This document shows, piece by piece, positions 35,315 to 43,600 of a stretch of 43,600 nucleotides of DNA. Position numbers and translations under genes: made by a program. This DNA comes from an uncultured Lachnospiraceae bacterium. GTDB lineage: Bacteria; Bacillota; Clostridia; Lachnospirales; Lachnospiraceae. Location: contig CAMGCK010000009.1 in the NCBI GenBank assembly GCA_946040795.1, positions 1 through 43,600 on the forward strand, in the 5' to 3' direction. Numbering within the stretch: the stretch's first letter is position 1; the number at the start of each line of letters is the position of its first letter. The notes under the pieces are model-generated. The model was not told the origin of the DNA and did no database searches. It saw only the letters and a program-made list of their open reading frames with translations.

Positions 35315-36198
35315 GCATTTTTTCGAGTATCGTCAAATTTCTGAAAGTGCATATTTTTGACCACTTTACCGCTAAGGTGTGTCTTGTTCTGGTGACCGGG
35401 CTGTGCGTGGTCTCTTTGTTGTATAATTATTTCATGCGGGAGGATTCGGTGTCCGTGCTGACTGTCATCGGCGCGGTGGTCGTTCCGTTCCAGGAGGGCG
35501 CCAATAAAGTGGGCAGCATCCTGTTCAAGGCGGAAGAAGAGCGGATGGATCTGGTGCAGGCGCGTGAGCGTATCGCGGAGCTGGAGAGTCAGAACGCAGA
35601 TCTGAACCGGAAACTGGATGAAGCGGATTCCCTTTTCGTGGAAAACGAAGAACTGAGGTCGCTTCTGTATGCCAAGAAACGGCTGTCGGATTATGAGATG
35701 CTGGAAGCCGAGGTCATCGGAAACGACGGCATCAACTGCTTTGAACGGTTCACGATCAATCGCGGCTCCATGGACGGAATCAAACCGGACATGAATGTCA
35801 TTAATAATGACGGACTCATCGGCATAGTCACGGAGGTGGGATTGAACTATTCCATTGTCACTTCCATTATCGAGGACGGCATGAATGTCAGCGCCATGAC
35901 CAAGAACGGTCATGAGAACTGTATTGTGTCCGGTGATCTGAAGAATTCGGGCATGAGCACACTGATTCTGAAAAACGCGCTGTCAGAAGTAGACCTTACC
36001 AAGGACAGCACACTGGTTACTTCATATATTTCGGATAAATATCTGCCCAATCTCCTGATCGGCTATGCAAAGGATGTTGTACTGAATAACGGCAGTCTGA
36101 CGCAGAGCGGTACGGTGAAGACGGCAGTGGATTTTTCAAGGATCAGTTATGTTCTGGTCATCACCACGATGCGCGAAGAACTGCAGGAGGTGGAATAA
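35311..36198 (+). CDS. mreC: Rod shape-determining protein MreC
   Basis: The 295-residue protein has a short cytoplasmic N-terminus, one membrane segment (about 20-40), a coiled coil (about 73-118) and the beta-rich MreC core with VIGNDGINCFERFTINRGSMDGI, where the NRG-x-x-DGI motif is typical. MreC links the cytoskeleton to PBP2 outside the membrane and stimulates RodA-PBP2. It overlaps radC by four bases and mreD by one. mreB, which often stands before mreC, is absent here. Confidence 0.94.
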   Translation: MSIFSSIVKFLKVHIFDHFTAKVCLVLVTGLCVVSLLYNYFMREDSVSVLTVIGAVVVPFQEGANKVGSILFKAEEERMDLVQARERIAELESQNADLNRKLDEADSLFVENEELRSLLYAKKRLSDYEMLEAEVIGNDGINCFERFTINRGSMDGIKPDMNVINNDGLIGIVTEVGLNYSIVTSIIEDGMNVSAMTKNGHENCIVSGDLKNSGMSTLILKNALSEVDLTKDSTLVTSYISDKYLPNLLIGYAKDVVLNNGSLTQSGTVKTAVDFSRISYVLVITTMREELQEVE

Positions 36199-36725
36199 TG
36201 CACGGAATCAAGCGTTTTCTTGTTTTATTGATCTCCATCACGTTCTGCGGACTGATGCAGCTTCTGGTGTTCCCGTCCATCCCGTATCTGGTGGCGATCC
36301 CCAACATGATGCTGATCGAAGTCTTTTCCGCAGGCTTCCTGTTCGGACGGCGCATCGGCCTTATTACCGGAGTAGTCTGCGGACTGATCCTGGATATTCT
36401 GGGCACCGGAACTCCCGGCTTTTACACGCTGATTCTGGCTTGGCTGGGTTACGGCGACGGATTTCTTTCGGAAAAAATGGAGTCGGAGATCATCCCGGTC
36501 CTGTATGTGATCCTGGTGGTCAATGAATTCCTTTATCACTTATATGTATATGTATTTGCATTCCTGATCCGGATGCGTTTCTCGTTCATTCCGTATTTTA
36601 CAAAGACCGTCTTCCCGGAATTCCTTCTGACGATGGTAATCTTCCTCGTGGTTTACGGAATCCTGATCTTTGTCAGCAAACGATGGGACCTGAAGGTCAA
36701 TAAAGGAGAAGTAAGGGTTGTTTAA
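36198..36725 (+). CDS. mreD: Rod shape-determining protein MreD
   Basis: The 175-residue, very hydrophobic protein has about five membrane segments and the MreD-like PSIPYLVAIPNMMLIEVFSAGFLFG and RIGLITGVVCGLILDILGTG stretches. It is the membrane partner of MreC in the elongasome. The start overlaps the mreC stop (TAATG) and its end overlaps mrdA by eight bases, which suggests coupled translation. Confidence 0.9.
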   Translation: MHGIKRFLVLLISITFCGLMQLLVFPSIPYLVAIPNMMLIEVFSAGFLFGRRIGLITGVVCGLILDILGTGTPGFYTLILAWLGYGDGFLSEKMESEIIPVLYVILVVNEFLYHLYVYVFAFLIRMRFSFIPYFTKTVFPEFLLTMVIFLVVYGILIFVSKRWDLKVNKGEVRVV

Positions 36726-39588
36726 GGATCTGTTTGAAAATATCGAAAAGGCGTTCAAGAAGCTTTTTGAGAATCGCATTCTGGTGCTCGGATTTGTACT
36801 GATCCCGCTTGCGGTCCTGCTTTTTGTACGCCTTTTTCAGCTTCAGATCGTTCGCGGCAACGATTATTATGAGGATTACATGAACATGACCCGCAAGGAG
36901 GTTTCCATTGCGGCCATGCGCGGAAACATCTACGACCGAAACGGCATCCTGCTTGCGGGAAACCGTGTGGTCTATTCCGTTGCGGTTTCTGATGACAATT
37001 ACTACACAAAGACCGACGGTGAATTCAATGAAATGCTGCTGCGGCTGATCCACACGCTGGACCGATACGGAATGTCTCCGGAAAAGACCATCCCGGTCTC
37101 CGTGGATGAAAAGGGCGCTTATTATTTTGACGGCAGTACGGCTTCCGTGCGCCGCTTCATCCGTGACGTATACGGACAGGCGAACATTGCCTCTCTGCAG
37201 GAGCAGGGGAAGGATCCGTATGAATATGATGCGGAAGCGGTCATGAAATATCTGATGACCCGTTCCTATAATTTTACCAAGAAATGGCCAGGTTATCAGT
37301 CGGTATCGGAAGTGGACGCGCTGAAGATCTGCAATATCCGATACGCGCTTTCGGCGGTTGCGTTTACCCGTTACCTTTCCGCGGTGGTTGTCCGTGACAT
37401 CTCACAGGAGGTCCAGGCTGCGATCATGGAAAGTCAGGCACAGCTTTCCGGTGTTACCGTGGAAGAGTCCTATGAACGTGTTTATTACAACAGTGACTGT
37501 TTTTCGAGTATTCTGGGTTATGTCGGTTCCATTACCACGGAGGAGATTGAAGACCTGAATGCGTCCGGCGGTGATTACAGTGCCGGCGATGTCATCGGTA
37601 AAGAGGGCATTGAGATCGCATATGAAAGTTACCTGCAGGGCAAGAAGGGCAAAAAAGTCATTTACGTCAATAACGTGGGTATCGTCATGCAGGAAGAGAT
37701 CATTGAAGAGCCTTCCGCGGGCAACGACATCTATCTGAGCATCGATGCCAATACGACCACTGCAGCATACAATGTCATGGAACAGCAGCTGGCCGGTGTT
37801 GTCGTGAATCATCTGTATCCGGGCACGGACTATGACCCGGAGGTTGCATATGAGAAGAGTGAATACCTGCTTCCCATCCGCGATGTTTATTTCCAGATGA
37901 TCAACAACGAGATCCTCTCCATGGAAAGTCTGGCAGAGGGCGACGCGCTTTCTGTCGGTGCCACCATGGACAACTTTATGAAGCGGCGGAAGCAGCAGGT
38001 CATTGCCGAGCTGAGGGAGTATCTGGAGACACGCAGTACGGTTCCGCTTGAAAGCATGGATGAGTACATGCGCGCGTATGTCACATATCTTGCATCCTAT
38101 GCGCAGGATGCGGGATTCCTGGTGGCATCCCGTGTGGACACGGAGAATGAGGTCTATACGGAATGGAAATCGCAGCTCATCAGCTTCCCGACCTATATCA
38201 CGGAAGCGTTGAAGGCCGGCTGGTGTGATCTTTCTGCGCTGAATGATACGGAACGCTACAATACCGTCGATGCCTGTTACGATTTCCTGGTGGGCATTCT
38301 TCTGGAAGAACTGGAATCTCCCTACGGTGAATTTGACAAGCTGATCTATGATGAACTGATCCATACCGATGTGATCACCGGCTGTGATGTGGGCATCGCG
38401 CTTTATGAGCAGGGAGTTCTGAATGAAGACGAGGCTTATCTGGAACGCCTGAGAACCGGTGACAATGACACAGCATTCAATTTCTTCAAGGAAAAGATCA
38501 CTTCCATGGAGATCACACCGGCACAGATCGCGCTGGACCCGTGTTCCGCCGGTCTGGTTCTGACGGATCCCAATACGGGTGAACTTCTGGCCGTGGTTTC
38601 CTATCCGGGCTATGATGCCAACCTGATCAATGACTCCGCGTATTACGCAAAGCTGCTGAAGGATAAATCCAGCCCTCTGTACAGCCGGGCAACGCAGTCC
38701 CGACTGGCACCAGGTTCCACATTCAAGATGATCACTGCGACCGCGGCGCTGGAGGGCGGCTATTTCCGGGCTGATGAGGAAATTACCTGTGAAGGCATTT
38801 TTGATAAGCTGGACCATCCCAGATGCTGGATCTACCGTCTGCAGAACGGTGAACACGGTCCGCTGGATGTAGTTCATGCACTGGGTCAGTCCTGCAACTG
38901 TTTCTTCTATGAACTGGGTTACCGCTTCAGTTTGAACGCGGACGGGCTTTACAGTCCCACGACGGGTATCAATGTACTGACACAATACGCGAAGATGTAC
39001 GGTTTTGGTGAACTGACCGGTATTGAGACCGCAGAAAATGTTTCCACGCTGACGACTGAACTTCCGGTTACATCGGCCATCGGTCAGGGTACCAACGCGT
39101 TCACGACCATTTCACTGGCACGCTATGTCACTGCGCTGGCATCGTCCGGAAATGTTTATGAGTTCAAACTGCTGAACCATATTTCAGACGGCGACGGCAA
39201 CACGATCCTTTCCTACACGCCGAAGATCGAAAACTATCTGGAATTTTCAGACAGTACCTGGGATCTGATCCATGAAGGCATGTATACCGTTGTACATGAG
39301 GGCGGTTCCCGAAACGGTGACTTTGATAATTTAAGATACGACTACGCGGCAAAATCCGGTTCCGCACAGGAAAACCGGAAACGCCCGGAGCACGGTCTTT
39401 ATGTAACATACGGCCCCTATGACAATATCAGTTATGCCATGGCGGTACAGGTCCCGAACGGTTACTCCGCAGGTAACGCAGCGCTCATCGCGAATGCACT
39501 GTACGAGTATCTGGAGGGTGATATCACATTGGAGGAGATCCTGGAGAACTCCGCTTCAAGCGGTAACGTCAACGATATCCTGGACTAA
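36718..39588 (+). CDS. mrdA: Penicillin-binding protein 2 (elongation transpeptidase), enlarged
   Basis: The start is TTG 36718, inside mreD, with AAGGAG nine bases upstream; no in-frame ATG precedes the first membrane segment (21-42). The 956-residue class B PBP cross-links new side-wall peptidoglycan with RodA. After the membrane anchor come the pedestal (VSIAAMRGNIYDRNG) and the transpeptidase domain with S-T-F-K (Ser667, Lys670), SCN (725-727) and KSG (879-881). E. coli PBP2 has about 630 residues. The extra length is mainly about 245 residues, helical and acidic, between IDANTTTAAYNVMEQQ (near 342) and SAGLVLTDPNTGELLAVVS (near 610), which are normally close together. Confidence 0.93.
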   Translation: MFKDLFENIEKAFKKLFENRILVLGFVLIPLAVLLFVRLFQLQIVRGNDYYEDYMNMTRKEVSIAAMRGNIYDRNGILLAGNRVVYSVAVSDDNYYTKTDGEFNEMLLRLIHTLDRYGMSPEKTIPVSVDEKGAYYFDGSTASVRRFIRDVYGQANIASLQEQGKDPYEYDAEAVMKYLMTRSYNFTKKWPGYQSVSEVDALKICNIRYALSAVAFTRYLSAVVVRDISQEVQAAIMESQAQLSGVTVEESYERVYYNSDCFSSILGYVGSITTEEIEDLNASGGDYSAGDVIGKEGIEIAYESYLQGKKGKKVIYVNNVGIVMQEEIIEEPSAGNDIYLSIDANTTTAAYNVMEQQLAGVVVNHLYPGTDYDPEVAYEKSEYLLPIRDVYFQMINNEILSMESLAEGDALSVGATMDNFMKRRKQQVIAELREYLETRSTVPLESMDEYMRAYVTYLASYAQDAGFLVASRVDTENEVYTEWKSQLISFPTYITEALKAGWCDLSALNDTERYNTVDACYDFLVGILLEELESPYGEFDKLIYDELIHTDVITGCDVGIALYEQGVLNEDEAYLERLRTGDNDTAFNFFKEKITSMEITPAQIALDPCSAGLVLTDPNTGELLAVVSYPGYDANLINDSAYYAKLLKDKSSPLYSRATQSRLAPGSTFKMITATAALEGGYFRADEEITCEGIFDKLDHPRCWIYRLQNGEHGPLDVVHALGQSCNCFFYELGYRFSLNADGLYSPTTGINVLTQYAKMYGFGELTGIETAENVSTLTTELPVTSAIGQGTNAFTTISLARYVTALASSGNVYEFKLLNHISDGDGNTILSYTPKIENYLEFSDSTWDLIHEGMYTVVHEGGSRNGDFDNLRYDYAAKSGSAQENRKRPEHGLYVTYGPYDNISYAMAVQVPNGYSAGNAALIANALYEYLEGDITLEEILENSASSGNVNDILD

Positions 39589-39603
39589 GAAAGAGGAGAG
39601 AAA

Positions 39604-40350
39604 ATGGGCGAGATCATTGCAATCACATCCGGAAAAGGCGGTGCCGGCAAGACCACGGTCACGGCAAATCTGGGAGCAGCGCTTTCCGAACTGGGAAAGA
39701 AAGTTCTGCTGGTGGACGGGGACATCGGTTTTGGCGATCTGGACCTTGCGCTGGGACTGGAAAATAAAGTAGTCTACAACATTGTGGATGTTGTGGAAGG
39801 AAACTGTAAGATCCTGCAGGCTCTTGTCAGGGACGAAGAGGAGAAGATGCTGTATCTTCTTCCGGCTTCACGGACCCGTGACGATTCCGCAGTATCGCAG
39901 GCACAGTTCAGCAAGCTTCTGACCATTTTCCAGAAGGAATTTGATTATGTGCTCGTGGATGTCAAGACGGGCTGCGGTACGGCTTTTAAGAGCGCAGTAT
40001 CCCTTGCAGACCGGATCTTTGTGCTTTCCACACCGGATCGTTTCTCTGTCCGTGATACCAAGCGGATCAATTTCATGCTGGAAAACAAGGCGGAGTGTGC
40101 TTATCTTCTGATCAACAAGCTTCGCATGGACCTGCTTCGCGAAAAAACCATGGCAGGACCGGAAGAGATGGTGGAGAGCATCGGACTCCCGTTGTTCGGC
40201 GTCATCTTAAACAGTGAAGATATCATGATGCAGACGGAGAACGGCGAGCCGGTCATCGGATTGAACACCTATCCCTGCAAGGCATATATGAACATCGCCC
40301 GCCGTATTCTGGGTGAAAATGTACCGATCGTCTTAAAGGGCAAGCGGTAA
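39604..40350 (+). CDS. minD: MinD-like P-loop ATPase
   Basis: The 248-residue protein has the deviant Walker A GKGGAGKTT (10-18, Lys11 and Lys16), DGDIGFGDLDLALGLE after the second strand (Asp38, Asp40), and FDYVLVD (Asp119) as Walker B. Where MinD has DxPAG the sequence reads DVKTG. MinD places the division site by recruiting MinC. The C-terminus (ARRILGENVPIVLKGKR) is short and not an obvious membrane-targeting helix. It lies 15 bases after mrdA and 23 before rodA, without minC or minE beside it. It could be true MinD or a related ParA/MinD protein serving the elongasome. Confidence 0.82.
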   Translation: MGEIIAITSGKGGAGKTTVTANLGAALSELGKKVLLVDGDIGFGDLDLALGLENKVVYNIVDVVEGNCKILQALVRDEEEKMLYLLPASRTRDDSAVSQAQFSKLLTIFQKEFDYVLVDVKTGCGTAFKSAVSLADRIFVLSTPDRFSVRDTKRINFMLENKAECAYLLINKLRMDLLREKTMAGPEEMVESIGLPLFGVILNSEDIMMQTENGEPVIGLNTYPCKAYMNIARRILGENVPIVLKGKR

Positions 40351-40373
40351 TGTAAGAAAAGGATAAAGAATCA

Positions 40374-41549
40374 ATGTACGGAAAGCTGAATGACAATCGA
40401 ATCGAATGGCGAAACCTGAATTTCAGGTTGATCCTGTCGGTGCTGGCCCTGAGTGTGGTCGGCGTATTTGTCGTGCATTCCGCTACCTCCAATGAGGTCA
40501 CAGCCTCCCTTGTCAACACCACGGTCAAGCAGATCATGGGTGTAATGGCCGGAGCTGCTGCCATGTTCATCATTGCGCTTTTTGATTATCAGAAGCTGGT
40601 CAAGTATTCCTGGGTATTCGTGCTTCTGTCGGTTGCAAGTCTTATCTATGTCCGATTCTTCACGGCGGCGATCTACGGCGCGCATCGATGGATCTATTTC
40701 CCGCTGCTTGGTACGATCCAGCCTTCGGAATTCGCGAAACCGGCCATGATCCTGTTCATGACATTTGTTGTGTTCAAGATCGGCGACCGGATCAGCCGAT
40801 TCCACATGCTCCTGCTGTATTTGATCGCATCGGCTCCGGTCCTGGTCCTGGTCCTCATTGAGCCGGACCTTTCCACATCCATCGTACTTATGGTACTGAT
40901 TCTGACCGTGCTTTTTTTAAGCGGCATCAGTTACAAATGGGTCCTTGGCGTCATGGCAGCCATGATTCCTTTTATTGTGCTGTTCTTCATTGCTGTTTAT
41001 CAGCCCGGCCAGCCGATTCTGACGCGTATTTTTGAGGAACATCAGATGCTCCGTATCAATGCCTATTTCTTCCCGGACGATTATCCGGCGCAGGTCTATC
41101 AGCAGAATACGTCCATCATGGCCATTGGATCCGGCGGACTGTTTGGAAAAGGCTTGAATAACGCGGCGCTGGACTCCGTCAAGAACGGTAATTTCCTTTC
41201 CGAGGAATCCTGTGACTTTATTTTTGCAGTCATCGGTGAAGAACTGGGCTTTGCAGGCAGCGTGGTGATCATTCTTGTCGTGGGCCTGGTGGTGCTGCAG
41301 TGTTTCCTGACAGCACGGAAGTGTAAGGACAAGGTCGGTAAGATCATCGCCGGTACCGTGGGCGGTGTCATTGGTGCGCAGAGTTTCATCAATATTGCCG
41401 TTTCGCTGCGTCTGATCCCCAACACCGGCATTCCGCTTCCGTTTGTCAGCGCCGGTCTGAGTTCGCTTCTCAGCACCTATATCATGATCGGACTCGTGCT
41501 CTCTGTGGGCATGCATGGAAAACCCAAGAGAAGGATGGTGCTGCGATGA
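40374..41549 (+). CDS. rodA: RodA/FtsW-type peptidoglycan polymerase (SEDS)
   Basis: The 391-residue membrane protein has about ten membrane segments and the SEDS motifs: GAHRWIYFP, IQPSEFAKP, LIEPDLSTS (with the conserved Glu and Asp), GSGGLFGKGL, FIFAVIGEELGF, and LIPNTGIPLPFVSAGLSSLL. It polymerises glycan strands from lipid II. Its place after mrdA points to RodA rather than FtsW; the pair acts as one enzyme with PBP2. It overlaps the next gene by four bases (ATGA). Confidence 0.94.
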   Translation: MYGKLNDNRIEWRNLNFRLILSVLALSVVGVFVVHSATSNEVTASLVNTTVKQIMGVMAGAAAMFIIALFDYQKLVKYSWVFVLLSVASLIYVRFFTAAIYGAHRWIYFPLLGTIQPSEFAKPAMILFMTFVVFKIGDRISRFHMLLLYLIASAPVLVLVLIEPDLSTSIVLMVLILTVLFLSGISYKWVLGVMAAMIPFIVLFFIAVYQPGQPILTRIFEEHQMLRINAYFFPDDYPAQVYQQNTSIMAIGSGGLFGKGLNNAALDSVKNGNFLSEESCDFIFAVIGEELGFAGSVVIILVVGLVVLQCFLTARKCKDKVGKIIAGTVGGVIGAQSFINIAVSLRLIPNTGIPLPFVSAGLSSLLSTYIMIGLVLSVGMHGKPKRRMVLR

Positions 41550-42529
41550 GATTTCTGAAATTAAGGACAGCTGCATTTTTTATGGCGGTGGCTGTGGTAT
41601 TGACACTGACTTCCTGCCAGAACGCGCTTGAAAAGGCGGAAGCCGCATATTATGAAGAGCAGGTCCTGGCGGATCTGACTGCGGCAGCGGATCCGGATGG
41701 CCGGCTTCCCGGCATCAGCGGAAATGTCTGCATGCTTGAAGATGAAGCGGCTTTTGATTCTGCGCTCATCGACGCGGATCACTGCCTTCTCATTAATGAA
41801 AATACAAAAACTGTGCTGTATGCGAAGGGGGCAAAGGAAAAGATCTATCCGGCCAGCCTGACCAAGCTGATGACAGCGCTTCTTGTGGCTGAAAAGTGTG
41901 ACGATCTTTCCAAGCGTGTGCAGTTTACATCGGATGCAATGGCGGGAATCACCGAAGGCGCGTCCATGGCAGGCCTGAAAGAGGGCTTGAGTTATACCGT
42001 GGAGGATCTTTTATATGCGCTGCTTGTTCCTTCCGGTAATGACGCGGCCAATTGTCTTGCCATCTATTTCTACGGAAGTGTGGACAGCTTTGTTGCGGAA
42101 ATGAACAGACGCGCGCTGGAACTTGGAATGCTGAACACACATTTTGTGAATCCGAACGGTCTGCATGACGCGGATCATTACACAACGGCATATGATCTTT
42201 ATCTTCTGACGCGGGAAGCAGCAAAGCATGCGATCATCAAAGCAGCAGGCTCCGCGGCGAAGGCGGAGGTCACCGGTTATAAGGAGAGTGGGGAAGAGGA
42301 TGTACTGAGTTTTGTATCCACAAACTCATTCATTCGTCAGTATTCGGAAGTACCAGCGCAGGTGCGCATTTCATTTTCCAAGACCGGCTACACGCTTCAG
42401 GCGGGCCGTTGTCTGATCATGGATGTCACAGACAGAAGCGGTCAGCAGATTATTGCGGTCATGGCGCATGTGGAATCTTATGACGGGCTTTATGAAAAAA
42501 TGGCAGAGATGCTGTCACTCGTGCCGTAA
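41546..42529 (+). CDS. dacA: D-alanyl-D-alanine carboxypeptidase (low-mass PBP), lipoprotein
   Basis: The 327-residue S11 peptidase trims the last D-Ala of peptidoglycan stem peptides. The N-terminus is a signal peptide with a lipobox-like LTSC (Cys24), so lipid anchoring is likely in place of the C-terminal helix of many DacA proteins. Active-site motifs are S-L-T-K (Ser104, Lys107), SGN (163-165) and KTG (279-281). The C-terminal domain found in larger DacA is missing; the chain ends soon after KTG. It overlaps rodA by four bases, so it belongs to the elongation operon. Confidence 0.9.
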   Translation: MRFLKLRTAAFFMAVAVVLTLTSCQNALEKAEAAYYEEQVLADLTAAADPDGRLPGISGNVCMLEDEAAFDSALIDADHCLLINENTKTVLYAKGAKEKIYPASLTKLMTALLVAEKCDDLSKRVQFTSDAMAGITEGASMAGLKEGLSYTVEDLLYALLVPSGNDAANCLAIYFYGSVDSFVAEMNRRALELGMLNTHFVNPNGLHDADHYTTAYDLYLLTREAAKHAIIKAAGSAAKAEVTGYKESGEEDVLSFVSTNSFIRQYSEVPAQVRISFSKTGYTLQAGRCLIMDVTDRSGQQIIAVMAHVESYDGLYEKMAEMLSLVP

Positions 42530-42596
42530 CACAGTGTGCGTTTAGCGGCATCGTCCGTCGGAACAAAATGATTATTGAGAAAGGACAGGAGAGAAC

Positions 42597-43600
42597 ATGG
42601 CTGAGAACAGGCCCGACAACATCATAAAAAATCCACGCCGGGTTCCCGTGACTTTTGCCGCGGTGGTTTTTGTCATGCTCCTTGTTTATTTTGCGATTCA
42701 GGGAATCCTGGTGCTGAACCGGACCCGGATCCAGGCTTATAACATCGGCGCGCCGCAGTCCGATAACATTGCCGGCAATTTTACCGGCATGATTCTCCGC
42801 GAAGAGAAGGTCGTAACGGCGGACAGAGACGGTTATGTCAATTATTATTCGGTGCAGGGTGAACGTTTGAGCCGTTATTCCCTGGTGTGTACCATCACTT
42901 CGGGAAATGACATGGAGGAGCGGCTGCATAAGCTTTATTACGGACAGGGAGTACTGACGCAGGAAAGCCGCCTGAAGATCCAGGAGATCATTGAAGCGGC
43001 ACGCACCGGTTATGATCCGATGGAATTTTCCACTGCGACTGTGGCAAAGGCCAATATCAAATCCACAGTCTTCAACCGTCTTTTAAAGGACGGCGGTGAG
43101 GATTTCCTTTCCGGCATCTCGGAAGACAGTTATTCCGCTCTGTATTCATCGGAGAGCGGTTTCATGATCCTGTCTGCGGATGGTTATGAGAACGCAGAAG
43201 TGACGCAGTTAAAGAGCGCGGATTTTGATGTCATGAATTTCAAAATGAGCGAACGTACCAACGGCGAGTATGTAAAAACGGGTGATTTTGTGTACAAGAT
43301 CGCGGCAGATGATACGTTCCGTCTGGTATTCCCGCTGAGTGCTGAACAGAAATCGGCCTTTGCAGGAAAGAAGAATCTGACCGTGCGCATGCCGGACGGC
43401 AATGAGATCGTCGGCGCTTATACCGTGGAGACTTTAGGAGACGGCCGCGATGCGGGTGTGATCACATTCCGTAAATACGGAAGCAATTACGCGGCGGATC
43501 GTCTTGTGAATTTCCAGATTCTGGATAAGAATGTTAACGGTTACAAGATCCCGGAATCCGCCATCGTGAACAAGAGTTTCTTTGTGGTGGATGAGATGTA
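42597..43600 (+). CDS. HlyD-like membrane fusion protein (3' end cut by window)
   Basis: The frame is open from ATG 42597, behind AGGACAGGAGAG, to the window end (334 complete codons visible). Residues 17-40 form one membrane segment. GMILREEKVVTADRDGYV and YSLVCTI look like the first half of a lipoyl/barrel-sandwich domain, and GEYVKTGDFVYKI with FRLVFPL looks like the second half followed by a beta-barrel. This fits the HlyD-type adaptors found near division genes in Clostridia. In Gram-positives their partner is usually an ABC exporter; here the partner, if any, is outside the window or unknown. Confidence 0.75.
   Translation, partial: MAENRPDNIIKNPRRVPVTFAAVVFVMLLVYFAIQGILVLNRTRIQAYNIGAPQSDNIAGNFTGMILREEKVVTADRDGYVNYYSVQGERLSRYSLVCTITSGNDMEERLHKLYYGQGVLTQESRLKIQEIIEAARTGYDPMEFSTATVAKANIKSTVFNRLLKDGGEDFLSGISEDSYSALYSSESGFMILSADGYENAEVTQLKSADFDVMNFKMSERTNGEYVKTGDFVYKIAADDTFRLVFPLSAEQKSAFAGKKNLTVRMPDGNEIVGAYTVETLGDGRDAGVITFRKYGSNYAADRLVNFQILDKNVNGYKIPESAIVNKSFFVVDEM

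Noticed and set aside
37402-38985. 527-codon open frame on the minus strand opposite mrdA
   Set aside because: It mirrors the codon bias of a well-supported PBP2 gene, has no recognisable domain or ribosome binding site, and cuts across the coding sense.

Overview
All recognisable genes lie on the + strand. The window reads as a chromosomal segment of a Clostridia-class Bacillota, most likely Lachnospiraceae. Pointers are the gene neighbourhoods (rplS-lepB-murF-miaA-aluminium-resistance-type lyase; radC-mreC-mreD-mrdA-minD-rodA), DUF5716/DUF5717-like proteins, the XpaC/TelA pair, GGAGG ribosome binding sites, sigma-A-type promoters and TTG starts. I see no tRNA, rRNA, CRISPR, transposase or phage gene. 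The longest stretch without a gene is about 275 bases (oppC-oppA).

Layout. 2-466: tail of a HAD-family 5'-nucleotidase-like gene. 493-600: degenerate 18-base tandem array, then a strong promoter. 694-4401: giant ABC exporter made of two fused half-transporters. 4479-9328: membrane-anchored polysaccharide-deacetylase-like protein, aldose 1-epimerase and topoisomerase III. 9347-15166: four-gene cassette of unknown function (small membrane protein, 1094-residue helical-repeat protein, Hsp70/actin-fold-like protein, TPR-like protein). 15210-20367: valS and the XpaC-TelA pair, with a perfect 171-base tandem duplication at the xpaC/telA junction. 20412-25107: rplS with promoter, leader and terminator, then lepB, murF, miaA and a PLP lyase. 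25164-31184: oligopeptide ABC importer oppDFBC and oppA, with hairpins in the leader and a large folded element before oppA. 31389-34465: two overlapping genes for predicted cytosolic peptidases. 34556-43600: radC, then the cell-elongation group mreC, mreD, mrdA, minD, rodA, a D,D-carboxypeptidase, and an HlyD-like adaptor cut by the window end.

How the genes may work together. The opp importer plus the SH3-NlpC/P60-serine hydrolase fusion and the transglutaminase-like protein look like a peptide (possibly murein peptide) uptake and breakdown route, recalling the Bacillus dpp-ykf operon. The mre/mrd/rodA group builds side-wall peptidoglycan, and murF, dacA and the deacetylase-like protein also point to the envelope. 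The best candidates for undescribed biology are the 9347-15166 cassette and the 31389-33089 fusion enzyme. Other notable points are a signal peptidase with Arg in place of its catalytic Lys, a fused asymmetric ABC exporter, and the folded element before oppA. All family assignments rest on reading motifs by eye; no database search was run.
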